Below are positions 22,800 through 34,045 of a stretch of DNA of 64,000 bases, piece by piece. Below the pieces are notes generated by a model. It did no database searches. It was not told where the DNA came from and saw only the letters and a list, made by a program, of their open reading frames with translations. Where the stretch lies: contig CM056742.1 in the NCBI GenBank assembly GCA_029851415.1, forward strand, positions 80,590,748 through 80,654,747, in the 5' to 3' direction. A program made the position numbers and the translations under genes. This DNA comes from Eretmocerus hayati. Taxonomy: Eukaryota > Arthropoda > Insecta > Hymenoptera > Aphelinidae. The stretch's first letter is position 1; each line of letters starts with the position of its first letter.

Positions 22800-22890
22800 T
22801 CGCTGAAATTGAACCCTGTTAAACTGTAAGTTATCATATTCGGTTACTCTGCTGTGACCTATGACTCACTACCTAAAATAAAAATCAACA

Positions 22891-23905
22891 AAGGGAAATG
22901 CGGCTGTTTAACCAGTCAATCAGTTTTATTTAGTTCGACGAAGTTTCGAAGGCTGATTTGCCCCCTTCTTCAGGTCTAAAATACAATATCATAACTGTCA
23001 ACATTTTAGATATAATATATACATATATCTGCATGTTTACATTCGTTAATGCTTCCAGCGTGTGTCGTTGTATATATACTCTCTAACACTCGTAATACAC
23101 TTTTACATCACCAGCTAAATATCATAAAAGTTATTTGAACAGTCATCTTTCAGACTGTAGTCATGGATTGAACATGTTTCTTTCAAAATTGTCTGTCAGT
23201 CTTCTGTAAATTTCATGAACACGAGTGAAAATTTCGTTAAATGGACATGCTTTTCAGTTACTTTAGTAATTTGAACGACGTACAATGTACTTTCACACAA
23301 ACTGAGTGGTATTCAAGCAAGGAACATGCCACTTTCGTATTGAATATTGTTATAACTGAGCACTTTCTTAACGTACGTTCACTCTCCTTGACTTCTAACA
23401 CTTAGTGATTGGATGAATTATCTTCGATTACACTGAGAGATTGTTCTACGCTCTTCTGGTGAGTAGTCAGAGAACAATACTTATCCATCGATGTATTGAT
23501 TCACTCATAGGGCCCTCTAACAATCTATCAGTGGAGCTGTCAGATTAGGATCAATCAATGATCAATAGTGATCTAGATAATCATGTGAGAAAGGTAATTC
23601 CAACAAGCATCACAATATTTGTTCTTTCTTACTTGTCTCAGAAGTGGCACGTGAATGTGGTATTAGTTTCTAGTATCATCTTTTTCATACACAGGTAGCT
23701 CTTCCAGTCTCATGTGAACCATTCCTGGAACTAATCTTCTATACCAATCGTGTTTATGGTCGAAAACCTCGGGTTTAGCAAAATCAACAGTATGACCTTG
23801 GCTTCTCATATGATCATTAACAACTCATTTTTCGTCCACTCTCAAACTTTTCGACTCATGTTCATCAATTCTAGTACTCGAATCTCTTTTTATGACATAC
23901 ACACG
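22891..23905 (-). pseudogene. Penelope-like element, 3' part (GIY-YIG fragment and 3' region)
   Basis: Minus strand: the frame around 23905-23630 encodes the second half of a GIY-YIG endonuclease (RDSSTRIDEHESKSL, then NDHMRSQGH, DWYRRLVPGM and a NKK/EKDDTRN-like end), the C-terminal domain of Penelope-like retroelements. It is followed by about 0.7 kb of non-coding AT-rich sequence and a hammerhead-like core (22943-22973), then AATAAAACTG as a polyadenylation-like end. Stops interrupt the frame. It lies head to head with the plus-strand copy that starts at about 23906. Confidence 0.7.
22943..22973 (-). ncRNA. Second hammerhead-ribozyme-like core (Penelope element)
   Basis: On the minus strand: CTGAAGA, a stem formed by GGGGGC and GCCTTC (two G-U pairs), then GAAAC, then TTCGTC, which offers a GUC cleavage triplet with a one-pair stem III. 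It sits in the 3' region of a Penelope-like element, where such ribozymes are known. Stem I could not be shown. The same layout at 1.70 kb supports a conserved structure. Confidence 0.45.
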
Positions 23906-24580
23906 TCCGATGAGAGATTTCATGATAGAAATATCCAATTGGCAGGAAAAATACTCGTTGAGAATGACTATCTCCCTCAATTCATAAGATATCACATGAG
24001 GAAAAGAAAACACTATCTTATTCATCAGAGGTTGGATGATAATGGACCTAGTAATTCAGTTAATAATCGGGATGAAAACTCCAAAAGAACACATGAATCT
24101 AGGCTTTCAATCAATATAGGTCTCCCTTACATTGATGGTTTCCATCAGAGAGTTTCTAAAAAACTGAGGGATCTTTCTCTCAGATTATTTCCGAGAATCA
24201 AGAATGATTCAGGTGATATGATAAGAAGGAAGAATGATAGGACTGTTATAGGCGATCAGACAAATGTAGTGTATGAACTCAAAGGCAACGATTGTGACGC
24301 TTCATAAGTGGGTGGAACCGAAAGAGATTTGAGTACTAGAATCAATGAACATGCGTCAAAGAGTTTAAAGATGGATGAAAAATATGTTGTTAATGATCAA
24401 ATGAGAAGTCATGGTCATACCTTTGATTCTGCTAACCTCGAGATTTTAGACCATGAACCTGATTGGTATAGAAGATTAGTTCTAGAAATGATTAACATAA
24501 GATTGGAAGAGCACCCTATAGATAAAAAAGATGATACTAGAAACTTACACCACATTCACGCGCACTTCTAAGACAAGTAC
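23906..24580 (+). pseudogene. Penelope-like element, GIY-YIG endonuclease region
   Basis: Plus strand: SRLSINIGLPYIDGFHQRV, then LRDLSLRLFPRI, then VVYELKGNDCDAS form the end of the RT thumb and linker. An in-frame TAA stands where the second Y of the YIG block is expected. GGTERDLSTRINEHASKSL and NDQMRSHGHTF, ANLEILDHEPDWYRRLVLEM and DKKDDTRNLHH complete the GIY-YIG nuclease. The reverse transcriptase fingers and palm are missing, so this is a 5'-truncated, inactivated copy. The next 0.6 kb belongs to a fold-back family. Confidence 0.8.
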
Positions 24581-25215
24581 GGTGGTCCTGAACCAAGTCT
24601 ATCCTACGCTGACGACGGCAAGTGGGATTCTTGTTGGATATGGTTCGGGACATCCGTGGGATCACAACCTACTAAGAATCAAAATCGCCACTTGGGCCGT
24701 TTTTTTTAAAATTGAAAAAACATGTTTCTGCGATGTTTTCCCCGTTTCCTTTGTCAAAAATTCGAAAGGAACGAATTTTATCGCAAAATATGTTGAGCAT
24801 CTTCTCGTAGAACTTGGAACGATGAACGGAGGAGGTCTCCACACACTTTTCCATTATAAGACCTCCTGTTCCTGTTATAAACGAATTTTGGTTCGAAACT
24901 CGTATTCTATCTGTCATTTTCCACGGTTCTGACTTCATAACTCAAACGGAACGCATTTTATCGAAAAATGTGCGGAGTAATTTTCTGTAGATCTTCGAAG
25001 AATGAACAAAAAAGATCTGAACCTATTTTTCGATACAAGATCTCACGTTCCCGTAATAAACGTATTTTGCCTGAGACTCGTATTTTATCTGTCATTTTTC
25101 ACAGTTTCGACCCTTAACTCGAACACATTTCGTCAAAGAATGTGTACATTAAATATCGGTAAATATTCCTAGATCTTCAGAAAATGAACAAGAAACACAT
25201 GTACATATTGTAACG
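24575..25215. repeat. Half copy of the 3.75-kb fold-back family
   Basis: The start 'ggtggtcctgaaccaagtc' and the following 150 bp match 3930-4090 closely, with looser similarity through the 'acctcctgttcctgt' and 'tatctgtcattttcca' blocks. Only one arm is present. The element ends near 25215 in a small palindrome GTAACGTGAAAAACGTTAC. Confidence 0.65.
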
Positions 25216-26205
25216 TGAAAAACGTTACTACTTTAATTATTGACCTTAGAGCCTAGACACGTGTCCACTGACTCGGGATCTCTCTTCGGACTCGTTGATA
25301 CATACTTTTCCCTTCAGGAAGGGCAGAGATTGAGATTGAAAGATTGAATCTTAGGCTCAGCCGGAGAATTCCCGCCTTGGCTACCAAGGGCGAATTACCC
25401 GGACATACTTGAGATTCAAGGGAGTAGGAAGAGGATGGATAACGACTCACAAGGCCTGAGACTGTACCAGACCCCGTTTGAGTCGAGGAGGATTATTATT
25501 ATAGAAATAGAAAAGTGACTCGATATGAAATGATGGAAGATTTTGATTTGTAATACTTACTGGTTTATTCCAATTATTTTGAATATAAACCCAATATTAA
25601 TAGCCCGTGGTTCTTAGAAATTGGAACGATTGACGTGGAAAGCGTTGAATTTGGAAAGAAAGGGGCAGGGTTCCGCGATTTGGAATTTGAGGTGTCTTCC
25701 AGCAGACTGTCGGAAAGCTCGCATCCGCGGCTCTGTTTAAAGTCTAGCCCCTCGTTACAAGTAAGCTATGTCCCTCATTGCGGTAGTAGGGGCGGGAAGG
25801 GTCTTGTACACAGTACTTTTAAGATGTATGAACAAACTTTTGGTCAAAAAATGGCACCACGGGTTCTATTCTAAGAAAACCTACTCGATAATTTTGTCTA
25901 CAATCACGCCAAATACTTGAGATGAACAATTTCAAGAGTAAATCTTACAGTTTATCAAATTATAAAGTGAACTTAAGATATATATATATATACACACTTC
26001 TTTAACTAGAGATTCCGGGACGCGATGACGTCATTTCAGCGATATTTTGCCAAATTCCGGGACGCGTTCTAAATTCTAGGACGTCCCGGAAGGCCTCCTT
26101 CTAGATTCATATATTCTGGGACGCGGCGAATAATATATTTTGCTATTTTCTGGGACGCGTGAAAATTTCGTGATATTTTGAAAAAAACCACTTTCTAAGC
26201 AAAGT
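25216..26205. other. Unassigned sequence; 'gggacgcg' repeats near its end
   Basis: No gene is supported. Between 26010 and 26160 the phrase 'ttc(c/t)gggacgcg' recurs at least four times, suggesting a diverged short tandem array. A short AT run lies near 25980. Confidence 0.4.
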
Positions 26206-26412
26206 TCTGTTATCTCCTCGGCGGTTATCTCCCACGAGGGATGGTTAGTGTTTTGAACGCAAAACGAAGTCTAAGCACACGTCTGTTATCTCCTCGGCGG
26301 TTATCTCCCACGAGGGATGGTTAGTGTTTTGAACGCAAAACGAAGTCTAAGCACACGTCTGTTATCTCCTCGGCGGTTATCTCCCACGAGGGATGGTTTA
26401 GTGTTTGAATAA
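26206..26412. repeat. 76-bp tandem repeat, 2.7 copies
   Basis: Each unit contains TCTGTTATCTCCTCGGCGG, CTCCCACGAGGGATGG and a stretch ending AACGAAGTCTAAGCACACG. Units start at 26206, 26282 and 26358, and the third is incomplete. Units are almost identical, so the array is young. Confidence 0.9.
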
Positions 26413-26560
26413 AAAAATACTTTCAACCCAAAATTTCCATTTTTACACGTTTTTGGAAAAATCCCAGTATTTGGGAAAATATACTCATTTTCGTCCCAGA
26501 TTTTATGAATCCATATCGGCGTCCCAGTATTTATAGCTATATGGATGTATATATATATAT

Positions 26561-27150
26561 AATCTGTTACAGAAGGTGTGTACATAGTGTAACCGGGGGG
26601 GGGGGGTAGGAAAAGAATTGTAAATTTTATCTGTCCATTCCAAATTTTTTGTGAATTTTCGTGGTTTTTGTAACGCTCACGCAAAGTATGGCATTTCAGT
26701 GTAACGCTTAGACGTGTAATGATTAGTCATCTTCCGATGAACAGTTTCGCGTACGCGAGGCTGGACCTCGCGCGCGCGAGGATCGCTATCCATCATGCTG
26801 ATTTGCGTACGCAAATACAGGGATCCCTTGCGTGCGCGAGCAATCCGAGATTCGCGTACGCGAACGTAATGATGACTCGCGTGCGCGGGGATCCCTGTAT
26901 TCGCGTACGCGAATCAACGCTCTGCCTTATAGAGATTTTTGCGTGCGCGAGGTCCAGCCCCGCGCACGTGAAACTGAACAGCAGAAGGTAACTCATCATC
27001 ACACGTCTAGCGTTACACTGAAATGTCATACTTCGCTGAAGAGTTACAAAAACCACGAGGGTTTACAAAAAAATTGGAATGGACGAATGAAATTTACAAT
27101 TTTTCCCTTAGCCCCCGCTTACATCATGTCCACACCTTCTGTAACAGATT
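26561..27150. mobile_element. 0.59-kb fold-back element with CG-rich core
   Basis: The termini are AATCTGTTACAGAAGGTGTG and its complement. The inverted match continues through 'cgtggtttttgtaacgct' to the middle. The core (26745-26985) is an unusual series of short CpG-rich palindromes such as TTCGCGTACGCGAA and CTCGCGCGCGCGAG. There is a G11 run at 26597. No coding capacity. Confidence 0.75.
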
Positions 27151-27191
27151 GTATAGTTGTGACTATTAGAAAGTATATAGTACTATATATA

Positions 27192-27907
27192 TTAGTGAGA
27201 ATGAGATTCCTCTGACCTACCGATATCCTACCGTTACCGACCTTTCCCTCCGTATATAGTTATGCGAGAGAACCGTGACGCGGCGCTGCCCGATCGTTCA
27301 TTTTCATTTTTTAGTGGATATAGGATGATCAAAAATCAACCGAAATTTGGTGAGCGAACTGTGCGTAAATGCCCCATTTGCACACTGTTTCATCGTTTAC
27401 GCCGTGCGCAAATGGGTGTTCGCGCACTAGCGTGTGCAAATGAGTCATTTGCGCACTGTGCAAACGCGAACCCGTACGTAAATGGGGCATTTGCACATGC
27501 ACACTTCCGTCTAAACAGCCATTTTTGCGCACAGAATAACGAAAATAAATATACGAGTATAATTTAATGAACTTTTGGTGATATTAATGTTAATTCTTGC
27601 ATGATTTTATCTCGGATGGTTAATACTGAATTCGAGTTGAATTTGTGAACTGTGATTAAAATGAAGTTTCTCCTAATAAAATTGAAATGTTCACCATGAT
27701 TTTCATATTGGTTATCATCAAACGAACTTTATCAAAATTCTGACTCAAACAAATGATAGATTGGGTTGAACTTACGTAGTTTAGATGTTCTAAATTTCGC
27801 TCATATGTTTTTTGTAGAAAAAAACACAGAATATTGTGGATTGTGGAACGTTTTCTTGGAATAGTTATTTTCCCTCATAGGAATCAGAGGAATCTCATTC
27901 TCACTAA
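27192..27907. mobile_element. 0.72-kb element with 24-bp inverted ends
   Basis: A 24-bp sequence starting TTAGTGAGAATGAGATTCC is at 27192-27215 and, inverted, at 27884-27907. A third copy in direct orientation is at 27958-27981, 50 bp outside the element. Both direct copies follow a TATATATA run. Inside, 27340-27530 holds clustered 'atttgcgcac/gtgcgcaaat' palindromes. No protein is encoded. Confidence 0.55.
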
Positions 27908-27981
27908 CATCCGGTTTGACTTACTGTATTATGTAAACTGGTGTGTGTATATATATATTAGTGAGAATGAGATTCCTCTGA

Positions 27982-28802
27982 ATCCCCCTGAACTCCCCTG
28001 AATGCCCTCGACTGCCTTGCATGCCTAGGAGGGCCCCTGAGGGTCTCTGAGGTCCTTCGAGGGCCCCGAGTGCCCTCGACCAATTAACCTGAATTACGTT
28101 CCGTATTCACCTCACGGGCTGAGAGATTCCCCTGAGATCCCTTGAGGGCCCCCAATTTTTTCTGAGCCCCTGGAGTTCCCTCAGTCTTCTCAATTTTCCT
28201 TTGCAGCCTCCGATACATCACCTCCTTCTCATCATCATCATTTTCCATCAGATTATTCAATTATTACAACATTTGGAGGGAGCTTGGGTTACGAATCTTT
28301 ACTACATCTGTATATTTGTTCCAAAGAATATGAATTCGAAAACATTCACAGTAAATTCAAGAATCAGAAATCAATAATCAATATCTTTGGTGACGGAACA
28401 CTCTTCCACAACATGAACTTAATTTCCCAAAATTAATTCCTCAATTTCCATCTTTTCACCACCTAACAATTTCAATTCATCTACACCCTTCACTCTCACC
28501 TTGTATGTTGAACCTGTGACGACCACTCTATGGAATCAATTCCGGAACGATTCCTCTCAATTTCATCTGATTGATTAGAAAATTAACCATTCTCTTGTAA
28601 CTCACTGCAAACTTCCAACTCCACTCTGCGATTGTACGATTCAATTGGTCCGTTTTCATCTCTCACAGCAATAATATCAAGCTCGTGATGTCCGTTCGTA
28701 ATTACACTCGGAAATTCATTACCATTGTTCTCATTTTTTCGAACGAATTGATCCTTCAGATAACCTTCGATTTCTAGAGAACCGACAAGAATTATATAAG
28801 AA
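27982..28802. other. C-rich imperfect repeat then AT-rich spacer
   Basis: 27980-28190 repeats variants of 'cccctga' and 'gagggcccc' in a degenerate pattern. 28200-28800 is AT-rich without a supported gene. Confidence 0.4.
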
Positions 28803-30850
28803 TCATGTATGATAATTGAAACATTGCCGATTCAACGTACTTATTGGTCCTTTTTTCGAAGGTATATCATCAAAATTTATTTTGTTGTATATCCCAAACG
28901 TCGTATTCGCCATTTTCTTGTTCAATTTGATGATAGTTTTGTTATGAGATGACAGAACCCTTCTATTCATAGAAATATCCTCATTGATGTCTCTGGATAT
29001 GGTTCTGCATACATCATTACTTATACACGCATACTCAATTTGATATGATAATTTATTCCACAATATTATCCTCCACTCCATTCCAGTTTAAACATTGTGT
29101 ATGTACTTATTCATTTTTATATTTCTCACGAATTTCCTCATATCGTCATTGAAAATACTGCATTGAATCTTACTCCCTGATTACTCAACAGGAATTTGAA
29201 GACTGTGATTTCACTATTATCGCCCCTTTTCTTGAACTCAGACTTGCGAAATACTCCGCCGACATACGCAACTACAGTTCTGTCATATCAATGTCGTCAA
29301 CATTTCTAATCATAGAGATAAATATCAGTAAACTGAATCACTAACGTTATTACATCTCCAATTTTGACTCTGTTCTTCGAATAATTGTTATTTGACATAT
29401 CAATCCCTTTCAATTTTTTAGTGCTGGTTCATCACGACGAGTCCAGGAACTGCTCACATTTATTGTGAAATTTCAACTATACCCTTTGTTCCATGTGATG
29501 CTATTATTCCATTCAAACACTCAATTTCTGTAGATTTTTCGGATTATTTTGAGCGTTTCCCGTATTCAGTTTCTTCTTCAACTTTTTTTCCAACTGTTCG
29601 TCCAAACACCACAAGATTACCTGCTCTTTCATTTTACATTCTTGTACTGTCTTTACCAACTTCGGATTCCACTCCGTCTTAACGAAACTTAAGATTAATA
29701 TACTTGAATTTCATATTATAGATGACGAAAATATCAAACATCAGACACTCCATCCCAAACAATATTCTCGATCCCATCCCAACCGTCAAATCTATTTTCA
29801 ATGAACAAATTCTTCGGATCTCTTTAACGAGGAAGAGCAAAGTGAAGCTGTCCAGGAGAGAAAAGCGTCCTTTTATATAAATACCAACTCCATCTAAACT
29901 TTGACCTTCAGACTTATCAATCGTCATTGAGAATGCCCGAACCATCTGTTGATTCGGAATCTGAGCGTGTGATGTTTCACACCAGCATTTACTTTCAAAT
30001 CGAGTCTATGTGGAGGTTCACCATCTCCAATTCTATTCAGAAATTCGATTGGATATTTCAGATCAATGTGCTGTTTAGTTTGATCTGCACCTTTGTGAAT
30101 CGTATAATTAACGCTCTAGTATTAGTAAGAGGATGTAGGACCATCGATTATTTTCGAAATTTTCTTGTTCAGCTTTGATATTTTCGTTTTGGGATGACAG
30201 AACAACTATATTCGTAGAAATAGCTTCATTGATGTCTCTGGATATGGTTCCACATACATTCTCACTCCTCCGCTCAGGTTTCACTTTCACTCCATCAATT
30301 TCACGCTCACCTGCATCCAGAAAGATGTTGGAAAAATCAGAGTCCTCAGACCTCAAATTTTTAGTCAGCTTCATTACATGAAACAATGGCCATGAGGTTG
30401 ACGAGCCGATAGTTCCCTGAATTATGGAATGTCTATTCCCATGGGTCAGAACTGACAGGATTTGTCTAAAATCCCCACCTAAAAGCACCAACTTTCCACC
30501 AAAGGGTCAGTCATTGAAAGAAGCATCACGAAGTGTTCTATCGACCACCTCTAAAGTTTTTTTTGGAAATCATTGACGCTTCATTCCAGACGATAACATT
30601 CGCCTCCTTCGATCTCTTTTCATCAGCATCAGATTTCAAGGAAATACTTTCAATATTTTCTAGATCCAAGCGTAGTCTGAAGTGTCTATGACTTGTCATA
30701 CCTTGTGGTGAAAAAATCTTTGCGATACCTGTTCACGCCATGAACAAAACATTTTTCTTCTGGGACAGAAAATAATGAATAAGAGACCTATACAAGAAAG
30801 TTTTCTGACAACCTCCAGGACCATCAATGGAATTGATCAAATTCTCATGA
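28803..30850 (-). pseudogene. Helitron (PIF1-like) helicase fragments
   Basis: Minus strand, in order: DGPGGCQKTFLY near 30825 (Walker A, with G of GKT replaced by Q), VIVWNEASM near 30590 (Walker B, DE changed to NE), LLGGDFRQILSV at 30485 (motif III of PIF1 helicases), LTKNLRSEDSDF, then TISRDINEAIS. MVRAFSMTIDKSEGQSLDGVGIY at 29945 is the C-terminal 'INKSQGQTL' motif VI region. A second, diverged TISRDINEDIS segment at about 28985 shows a rearranged or duplicated copy. No Rep (HUH) domain or Helitron ends were found. In Helitrons this helicase unwinds DNA for rolling-circle transposition. All pieces are interrupted by stops. Confidence 0.8.
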
Positions 30851-31930
30851 CTTCTCAAGTTGCTATGGATGGATTATTGATTCTTAAAATCAATAATCAG
30901 GGACAGCGGGGGTTGGCGAGCGGAGCGAGCAGGGGGGCTAGCCCCCCCCCCCTAATTTTCATATATTGAGTTAAGTGATGGTATTCTTTCAGTCTTTATG
31001 AGTTCGAAACCATGCAGAAGTCCATCGCTCAACTAAGTATATGAATTTCTTGGAAAAAATATTCTCATTCGATTTGAGAGAATATTTCGGAAAACTAATG
31101 CGCCTATCGGAACCACTTACAAGCCGAGCAATGCGAGGCATCACGCTAGCACACTTTATCAGTGAACATCATGATTCTACTCGTTGGCGCTTGTTTTGTT
31201 CACCCCCTCTTCTCAATCGCGAATACGCGCCACAAAACATCACACGTATATCGGTAAAAGGAGGGGGAGATGTCTAGACATACGCGGTTGTTTGCTGGCG
31301 CCAGTCTTTTCTACCTCTTCCCGTTGATAACAATGGCGCATCTGGAATACTCAGACTTCTAGCGCCAGAAGGAGTAGGAAAGCGCTCAGTATTGCGCGCG
31401 GATTCATTGGCGTCAGTCATTGCTACTTTTTCTCCTCACAACTGCACGCCAAACTGAATCAAATATGATGGTGAGAGCAGAGTGGAGGAGAGGCATCTGG
31501 TGCCGTGGGATCGCCTGGCAAGTGGCAGTTTGCCGGTGCTCTTCGGTGCGATTACATGGGTGACTGGGGATGAACAACGGTGCAGTATATACACAAGAAT
31601 TTTTATACACGAGAATTCTGCAGTCGATCATATTCTATCTCCGGGAATATATGTGAGAAGAACGGAAGGGGCAAGTCATTCGTATTCATAACATGTATAT
31701 ATGATAGTAAGGAAAATGATTCATGAATAATGATTCAATTCCAGAAGAATCCAGTAGCAGACTTAGAAGACAGTCAAATATCAAGAAGCTTGAGCACGAA
31801 AAATAACCAATGAACAAGATCGAAACACGTCATCACAGGACATCAAACCGGTCAGGTAAGTTTTACATATAAATCAACTTCTCAGTAACATCGTTATGAT
31901 TTCACTAACGGTCATCCTTCAATATTAAAA
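30851..31930. other. Spacer with a possible small exon and donor site
   Basis: A purine/C-rich segment at 30900-30955 (GCGAGCGGAGCGAGC followed by a C10 run) resembles another at 44790-44850. At 31810 a short ATG frame (MNKIETRHHRTSNRS) runs into a consensus splice donor at 31854 (GGTCAG|GTAAGT). Whether this is an exon linked to the duplicated segments downstream is unproven. Confidence 0.3.
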
Positions 31931-31939
31931 GTGATCATC

Positions 31940-33790
31940 AGTTTCTCACTCCTCTCTAAAGACACACGCAGTTATTGTTGTTGACATTATATGTTGAGAA
32001 GATAGAAAGAATTAACCTAGGAGAGAATCAAGGGAAATTCCAGTAGAAAGAGAAATGATAGATTCCTTTAAAAACGATACATGGAAAATAGTGATGTCTC
32101 GGATCGGTTTCTCGTGGTTTTGATTCGATTTCATAATTCAAAATATGAAGGTTCCTTCCATTGGGAGGTCCCAAAAGTAAATTCCGGAGTCGCCTGCGGA
32201 GCTATTTCTGTTTCGCTTCTCGATTCCACCAGAGCATCAAAATCCTGATCTTTTTGTACTAAATTGAATATAACTCGAGTTTGTCTCAAGATAATGAAAA
32301 GCGGTTTGCGCCGATCAAAAGAGCTTGAAAAGACCTATCAAGAGTGACCTTGAAGATTTTCGTTCAGCTTCTTCAGGCCTTGATCAGGCAAATTCCGGGA
32401 AGATCAGGCTAACCTGATTATCTCAGAAAGCAATTTTTTCTAATTTCCCAAAAATATGATATCTCATGCAAACTTGCTCGTCGAATTTCCGATTTCTCAT
32501 TCTCCGACCATTCAAAAAACAGATTCCTGCCCATGCGCGTGGTTGACCGGAATTCAAAGTAGTTTCAATCAAAAGCTGAGAAAATTTCCTTCAAAATGAT
32601 CCCTTGCAGAACTCCAATTGATCGACTGGAACTGAAGACGCCCGATTCTTTAGACATCAAGATTATTAACACCACCGACAGCATGGATGCAAGAGAAGGT
32701 CTCGAGGCTCTGGTTCGCGATAGACAGGTCATCTCGCTCTGGTCATCCTTTTTATTCAATCAAGTTGCCGTAGTTACTGACTGGGAACATGGGATTGACT
32801 TCTGCAAGAGGTCATTTCAAAGGAAATTCCCTCAGCTTTTGATTGGATATACTTTGAAATTCGGCCAACCACGCGCATGAGCAGAAATCTCTATTTTCTG
32901 TTTGGTCGGAGAATGAGGAATTGGGAATTTGACGAGCAAGTTTGCATGAGATATCATATTTTTGAAAAATTAAAAAAATTGCTTCCTGAGATACCCAGGT
33001 TAGCCTGATTTCCCCGGATTTTGCCTGATCAGGGCCTGAAAAAGCTGAACGAAAATCGTCAAGGTCACTTTCGATAGGTTTTTTCAAGCTCTTCCGATCG
33101 GCGAAGACCACATTTCATTATCTTAAGCGAAACTCGAGATATATTCAATTTAGTACAAAAAGATCATGATTTTGATGCTTCGGTGGAATCAAAAAGCGAA
33201 ACAGAAATAGCTCCGCAGGCGACTCCGGAATTTACTTTTGGGACCTCCCAGTGGAAGGAAACTTCATATTTTGAACTATAAAATCGAATCAAAACCACGA
33301 GAAACCGATCCGAGACATCATTATTTTCCATGTGTCGTTTTTAAATGGGACCCATCAAATTCGACAAGACAATGGGAGGAACTTGACAGTATCCTTCCAT
33401 CATCGGTTAAACTACAGATCATCCAACAACAATTTTAAGTAATATAGGCGGTGAGCAATATTTTCATATTTAGATTTTCTTTTTCAATATACTCTTTCTG
33501 AATTGATAGTTAATATTCAGTTTCTTACATTATCTCTAAAGACACACACAATCATTATTATTGACATTATATGTTACACGTGTACAGAAGATGGATAAAC
33601 TTTCAACACAAGGAAAATCCCAGTAGGAGGAAAATTTATCAAGACACGGAAAAATACTGTGGACATCATCTCTCATCATTCGGCAAGACACAAATGATTC
33701 AACAGCAATGTCAAGAAGATGGGGCGATGAGTCATATTTTCGTTCTCAGAATTCTGTTCCTCACACACTCTTTTCAAATCAATCATTATG
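31940..33790 (+). pseudogene. Duplicated exon-like segments, one split by a palindrome
   Basis: Two direct copies share 'cgttattattgacattatatgtt'-type sequence followed by an open region: copy 1 at about 31960-32071 continuing at 33341-33438, copy 2 at about 33520-33780. Both end in a similar peptide, LQIIQQQF (copy 1) and TQMIQQQCQ (copy 2). Copy 1 is interrupted by the TTAA-flanked palindrome. Upstream stops prevent a full exon model. It could be a tandem exon duplication of a host gene or of an unknown element; no domain is recognised. Confidence 0.35.
32072..33340. mobile_element. 1.27-kb palindromic element flanked by TTAA
   Basis: The arms are inverted over about 500 bp, from AAACGATACATGG on the left and its near-complement on the right, through 'ctccggaatttacttttggg' and 'gcgaaacagaaatagctcc' on both sides. 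TTAA lies directly outside each end (32068-32071, 33341-33344). TTAA duplications are typical of piggyBac and Kolobok-type elements. No transposase is present, so this is a non-autonomous fold-back element. Confidence 0.75.
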
Positions 33791-34045
33791 ATAAATCAAC
33801 TCGTTGAGGATCCAAAATTAAATCAGCGTCAGTTTTTTCCTCTTCCTCCCTACTATAAACAATGTATCATACAACTGTCCTATACTCTACTCGCATATGA
33901 GTCATTCTAAAGCAAGCTGGACAAGACTGTGACCAGGGGGGTCTGGGAAAAATCCGCGAAAATTTTCCTCTGTTAGTACTATGTTTGAATGGTACGAAAA
34001 ATTTTTTTCCAAATTTTTTCTGCCCTTCCTGTAGGCCCTAGGGCC

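Larger units (their letters stand above)
19930..22890 (+). pseudogene. Jockey/CR1-like non-LTR retrotransposon ORF2, plus strand, split twice
   Basis: Endonuclease signatures come first: VYRRSPVP, then VIITGDFNID near 20070, and GHDSISIKYDYA near 20310. The RT N-terminal region is open from 20869 to 21333 (ISINMLRKSSP, FLEEWKIRSIIPL, DTRPITLLPEMSKLFERIV). Then, with stops and frame changes, VDFSKAFDTVSHKLLLK (about 21450) and GPLLFTIFMNDLP (about 21670) are visible. The catalytic YADD is altered, reading YAAGT at 21728-21742. A MITE (21746-22072) follows directly and a SINE interrupts at 22183. The RT sense resumes after each insertion (YQHCHQHELVE, then KLNPVKL at 22803). 5'-truncated and dead. 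Confidence 0.85.

Noticed and set aside
26201..26412. CRISPR-like regularly spaced repeats
   Set aside because: The 76-bp units are directly adjacent without unique spacers, and the genome is eukaryotic. It is a simple tandem repeat.
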